In this document: piece after piece, positions 6,408 through 8,685 of the stretch
Position numbering within the stretch: the stretch's first letter is position 1
How the letters are laid out: each line of letters opens with the position of its first letter
From: Thermomicrobiales bacterium
GTDB lineage: Bacteria > Chloroflexota > Chloroflexia > Thermomicrobiales > UBA6265
DNA length: 8,685 bases
Direction of reading: 5' to 3'
NCBI GenBank assembly: GCA_030447145.1
Contig: JAUJLY010000095.1
Span: 1 to 8,685 of the forward strand
Position numbers and translations under genes: made by a program
Notes under the pieces: model-generated
Told to the model about the DNA's origin: nothing
The model's input: the letters and a program-made list of their open reading frames with translations, nothing else
Databases searched by the model: none

Positions 6408-6701
6408 CTAGCTCGGCAGTTGCGTGCTGTCCCAGGAGACCTGCAACCGGCGTAACCTGGGCGGGCCAATCCCAGCCTGGGCGAAGGCAGGCGTGAGGAT
6501 GCCCTCGTTTCACCCGGTGAAATGTGCTTCCGGCTCGAAGAGTTCGCAGGACCACCACCCGCCGTCGTCGGTCGGCCCGTCGGCATGGACGAGGGACCCC
6601 TCCGGCGGAGACCCACCGAGCTGCTCGTTGACAAAGCCACTGACCCGCTCGACCTGTTCGCGCGTGACGTTCGGGGTGTCCGAAAAGTAGGCGACCGACA
6701 T
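6408..6701 (-). pseudogene. Small ABM/Dabb-like protein with an in-frame TGA
   Basis: A 97-codon gene with one internal stop. Codons 1-63 read MSVAYFSDTPNVTREQ through GPTDDGGWW and FEPEAHFTG; TGA follows at 6510-6512. The same frame then continues NEGILTPAFAQAGIGPP and RLRRLQVSW to a TAG at 6408-6410. Both halves match the plan of small ferredoxin-like (antibiotic biosynthesis monooxygenase/Dabb-type) proteins of about 95-100 residues: early beta strand, GPT..GGW strand, EA.F helix, L.PAF..AGI, PP near the end. No frame change is involved. The start is firm: AGGAGGT (6706-6712) sits four bases before the ATG. The terminator at 6350-6380 is placed for the full-length end. It may be a recent nonsense pseudogene, a readthrough gene or a base error. 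Confidence 0.72.
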
Positions 6702-6713
6702 GCTGACCTCCTA

Positions 6714-6738
6714 CATCGCCAGGGGATGGCTGGCGATG
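6714..6738 (-). promoter_or_regulatory. Leader hairpin abutting the Shine-Dalgarno
   Basis: CATCGCCAG (6714-6722) and CTGGCGATG (6730-6738) form a perfect 9-bp stem with a 7-base loop. On the minus strand its 3' edge is one base from AGGAGGT (6706-6712), the ribosome binding site of the small gene starting at 6701. The hairpin leaves the site exposed but close enough for stacking or a bound protein to affect initiation; it could also be a DNA operator. Confidence 0.5.
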
Positions 6739-6771
6739 AACACGGACGTTGTGGAGTCAGGACCCGCATCC

Positions 6772-6780
6772 ATCTTACCA
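6772..6780 (-). promoter_or_regulatory. Candidate extended -10 for the small gene
   Basis: The minus strand reads TGGTAAGAT, which fits an extended -10 (TGn followed by TAAGAT), about 70 bases before the ATG at 6701. The hexamer 17 bases upstream (TCTCTA) is a poor -35. The same ten bases GCTGGTAAGA occur on the plus strand at 1268-1277, ahead of the HTH/PIN operon. Confidence 0.3.
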
Positions 6781-6849
6781 GCCTTAATGTTAGATAGAGA
6801 CACCCGCATCTTTGGTGGGTACGACGATGGCTACCGAAGATATCCAGGA

Positions 6850-6864
6850 GCCGCGTCGCGCGGC
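6850..6864 (-). terminator. Weak GC hairpin after the monooxygenase gene
   Basis: GCCGCG, loop TCG and CGCGGC form a 6-bp stem about 40 bases past the full-length monooxygenase stop at 6905. No U-tract follows. It could be a weak terminator or chance in GC-rich DNA. Confidence 0.25.
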
Positions 6865-6904
6865 CGGGTGCGAGACAGCCCGACACCGAACGAGCAGGCC
6901 GACC

Positions 6905-8119
6905 CTAGCCCTCTCCAGCATCGTGTTCTCGTTGTGCGGCAGCAATGCGATCGGCGATATAGGCCGCATCCCTGCCTACCCTACCGATGAGCATCGAGCC
7001 TATGGACCGCTGGAACTTGAGACCGACGAAATGGAGCCCGGAAAGTTCCGACACTGTCCCCAGGTTTTCAACTGGATAGCCGTCGTCCCCTATCGGCAGT
7101 CCATCAATCTAGCCGTAGTCGCCGCGAAATCCGGTACACCAGATCACGTTGGTGACATCCAGCACCCGGCCATCCTCGACCGCTGGCTTCCCTGCCTGGG
7201 CGCCGATCGTTCGCAGCGTGACACGATCGACATTGGCAGCCTCGAGATCCGCCAGCTTGATTCTGAAGAGGGGACCACCACGGTGGCGCACATAGGACCG
7301 GGTCCTTCTGCCGAGCGGATTCGTCATCGCGAATGCATGGTTCCACATGAACCAGACAAGTGGAAACGTCAAGCGGGCGAGGGGACCGTCGATGCGGAAG
7401 GGGATCGGTCCAGGATGACGTCCGCTCAGCAGCGTTCGATGCTCCCGCGCGGCTTCCAGCGCGATCTCTGCACCCGAGGTGCTTGCTCCTACGACGAGAA
7501 CAGGGCCTTCCCTCAACTGGGACGGGTTTCGGTACTCGCTAGAGTGAAGCTGCAGAATGTTCGGCGAAAGGTCCTCGGCAAACAATGGAATGTTTGGCTT
7601 TTGATACCCGCCGGTCGCAATGACCATCTGATCGGCCTTAAGTAACCCGCTGCTGGTGTAAATGAGGAAGCCGGTCTTAGCCTCGCCACCCAACGGTGTT
7701 ACTCGGTCAACACGAATCTCCGACCGTACCGGCAGCTTCATCTCGCGGGCGTAGGGTTCAAGGTAGGAGGCCACCTCGGCGGCAGACGGGAAAGAATGCG
7801 GTGGTGCGGGAAACGGCATGCCCGGTAGACCCACATAACGCGCCGGGGTGAAGAGCTTTAGTGAATCCCAGCGGTTCCCCCATGTATCGCCCACGCGTGG
7901 ATGAGCATCGACGATCACGAACCTGATACCTCGACATGCCAATTGATATCCAGTCGCGAGACCTGCCTGACCCCCGCCGACGATAACGACGTCGAAGCGC
8001 TCGATGTCAGTATGCTGTCCACGCAGGCGGTCAACGGAATGGCCTGCGGGTATGGCGCCGGTTACCTGGAAGTCCCTCCCGGGGAAGGCGTTGCGCGTCG
8101 GTCCGTTCGCCTCCGTCAT
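6905..8119 (-). pseudogene. Flavin-containing monooxygenase with an in-frame TAG
   Basis: A 404-codon gene interrupted once by TAG at 7109-7111 (codon 337). It resembles FAD/NAD(P)H-dependent flavin monooxygenases of the single-component FMO/YUCCA/CzcO-like type, about 400 residues. Visible are the FAD Rossmann motif VVIVGGGQAG (44-53), the DTWGNRWDSLKLFTP segment (78-92), an ATGGYQKP motif (168-175), the NADPH motif VVGASTSGAEIA (209-220) and WCTGFRGDYG (327-336). After the stop the same frame reads IDGLPIGDDGYP, GLHFVGLKFQRS, IGRVGRDAAYIADRI and ends at TAG (6905-6907). That is the normal C-terminus including the second half of the FAD site. Relatives typically have Trp before the Ile-Asp, so TGG to TAG is the simplest origin. 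The ATG at 8119 has AAAGGG five bases upstream and is preferred to a TTG at 8164. If truncated at 336 residues it would lack conserved C-terminal parts. Confidence 0.85.
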
Positions 8120-8480
8120 GGCTGACCCTTTCACCCGTGTACGACCAGTGTGTCCAACAAGCAATTACAGAGCGGGATACCTTCCTGGGTTGATAAGCAT
8201 GGAATGGAGTAACTATCGGGGAAATCACGGCAAGGTGCCTGGATGTAGATTAACTGCGGCTATGCCGGCCCCATTATCGTTTGGTTCCCTACCCCTCACC
8301 GTTACAGGAGACCCCTATCTGAGGCTGTCCACTGGGTTTTCTGGTATCACCAATTCCACCAGTTTTGCTACACGGTTTGGCTACATATAGCCATCATTGG
8401 TGATCCTCAAGATACATGAACACCCCGCGCCGGGAGCAAACCAGAAGGGGTGATGGCACCCACTGGACAGGAGTGGACGC
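8120..8480. other. AT-richer intergenic region between divergent genes
   Basis: 361 bases between the monooxygenase start (-) and the GTG at 8481 (+). The stretch 8341-8400 is 45% G+C by hand count, well below the coding DNA to the left. The minus strand shows TGTAAT (8164-8169), a possible -10 for the monooxygenase with no good -35. The right half holds nested inverted repeats listed separately. No protein-coding frame with family character was found. Confidence 0.5.
8325..8470 (+). promoter_or_regulatory. Nested inverted repeats, possible structured leader
   Basis: Four inverted repeats are arranged in order. The outer pair, 8325-8337 with 8458-8470, has 12 of 13 positions pairing. Inside it, ATCACCAAT (8346-8354) pairs perfectly with ATTGGTGAT (8396-8404), and that encloses TGGCTA-CATA-TAGCCA (8378-8393). 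A separate arm joins CACCCC (8421-8426) and GGGGTG (8447-8452). The outer stem's 3' strand reaches AG of the AGGAG ribosome binding site (8469-8473) for the gene at 8481. This is the shape of a multi-branched 5' leader (riboswitch- or attenuator-like), but I match it to no known RNA class. TTTTGC (8363-8368) and TATAGC (8386-8391), 17 bases apart, are an alternative weak promoter reading. Confidence 0.35.
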
Positions 8481-8685
8481 GTGAAAAGTGTACCCAGACG
8501 CGAATCGATATTCGACGTTGCTCGAGTGACATGGTCCGACAGGGAAAATATCACGCTCGATGAGGTTGACGGAGCTTTTTACTGGGGCGTGTGCCGAGAA
8601 GACCTCACATCTGTGTGGCGACGGCAGAAAAAACTTGTAGACGCCGATGATTTAGCAGGTCCAGACTATCGAAGGCACCTCTACA
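8481..8685 (+). CDS. Unrecognised protein, N-terminal part (runs off window)
   Basis: Open from GTG at 8481 to the window end (68 complete codons, no stop). AGGAG (8469-8473) lies seven bases before the GTG, an excellent RBS that fixes the start. The protein begins MKSVPRRESIFDVARVTWSD and continues with an acidic stretch (ITLDEVDGAFYWGV) and a basic, aromatic segment (VWRRQKKLV, YRRHLY). No signal peptide or membrane helix is seen. I recognise no family. The coding part is about 51% G+C by hand count and uses AAA, ATA, GTA and TTA, unlike the GC-rich genes to the left, which hints at an acquired gene. Confidence 0.65.
   Translation, partial: MKSVPRRESIFDVARVTWSDRENITLDEVDGAFYWGVCREDLTSVWRRQKKLVDADDLAGPDYRRHLY

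Noticed and set aside
6510..6512. TGA as selenocysteine in the small gene
   Set aside because: No convincing SECIS-like stem follows the TGA, and this position is not a Cys/Sec site in the fold as I know it.
6408..8119. Reassigned genetic code (stop codons read as Trp)
   Set aside because: The GGT, PHP and MBL genes end with TGA at natural family ends and use TGG for Trp, and the HTH gene ends at TAG. Global reassignment does not fit.
8120..8164. TTG start for the monooxygenase at 8164
   Set aside because: The ATG at 8119 has AAAGGG at good spacing, and the extra 15 residues show no family likeness.
8325..8470. MITE-like element bounded by 13-bp inverted ends
   Set aside because: No matching target-site duplication flanks the ends, and the internal repeats fit a folded leader better. 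It would need a second genomic copy to revive.
1..8685. tRNA, rRNA, CRISPR or insertion-sequence features
   Set aside because: I saw no T-arm signature with a cloverleaf, no regularly spaced direct repeats and no transposase motifs on either strand.

Overview
The window is a GC-rich bacterial chromosome segment. The best lineage guess is Chloroflexota, near Thermomicrobia. It rests mainly on the secreted protein at 5797-6291, whose mature N-terminus (QDASPVAT) and C-terminal tail (TPVAGTPAG) are a style I associate with that group. Family content (MBL hydrolase, excisionase-type HTH plus PIN, short GGT, PHP) fits but does not prove it. No tRNA, rRNA, CRISPR array or insertion sequence was seen.

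Layout. Positions 1-40 are the last codons of a plus-strand gene, followed by a strong two-way terminator (43-77). An MBL-fold hydrolase on the minus strand (129-1106) is divergent from four tightly packed plus-strand genes: an excisionase/MerR-type HTH protein (1342-1665), a PIN-domain ribonuclease (1694-2149), a zinc-ribbon membrane protein (2170-2625) and a gamma-glutamyltransferase-family enzyme (2650-4293). The first two look like a VapBC-type toxin-antitoxin pair. A convergent PHP phosphoesterase (4396-5376, minus, GTG start) follows. Then come a 420-base gap and a small exported protein (5797-6291).

The right third is the most unusual. Two minus-strand genes each carry one in-frame stop codon, with clearly family-like coding continuing in the same frame beyond it. 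One is a small ABM/Dabb-like protein (6408-6701, TGA at 6510-6512). The other is a flavin-containing monooxygenase (6905-8119, TAG at 7109-7111, where relatives usually have Trp). They could be recent nonsense pseudogenes, readthrough genes or sequence errors. The small gene keeps a perfect Shine-Dalgarno sequence, a leader hairpin and a terminator placed for the full-length product.

At the right edge an AT-richer 360-base gap with nested inverted repeats leads into an unrecognised gene starting with GTG at 8481 and running off the window. I found no complete, clearly new system. The best leads are the paired in-frame stops, the structured leader before 8481, and the attachment of a toxin-antitoxin pair to a zinc-ribbon/GGT pair.
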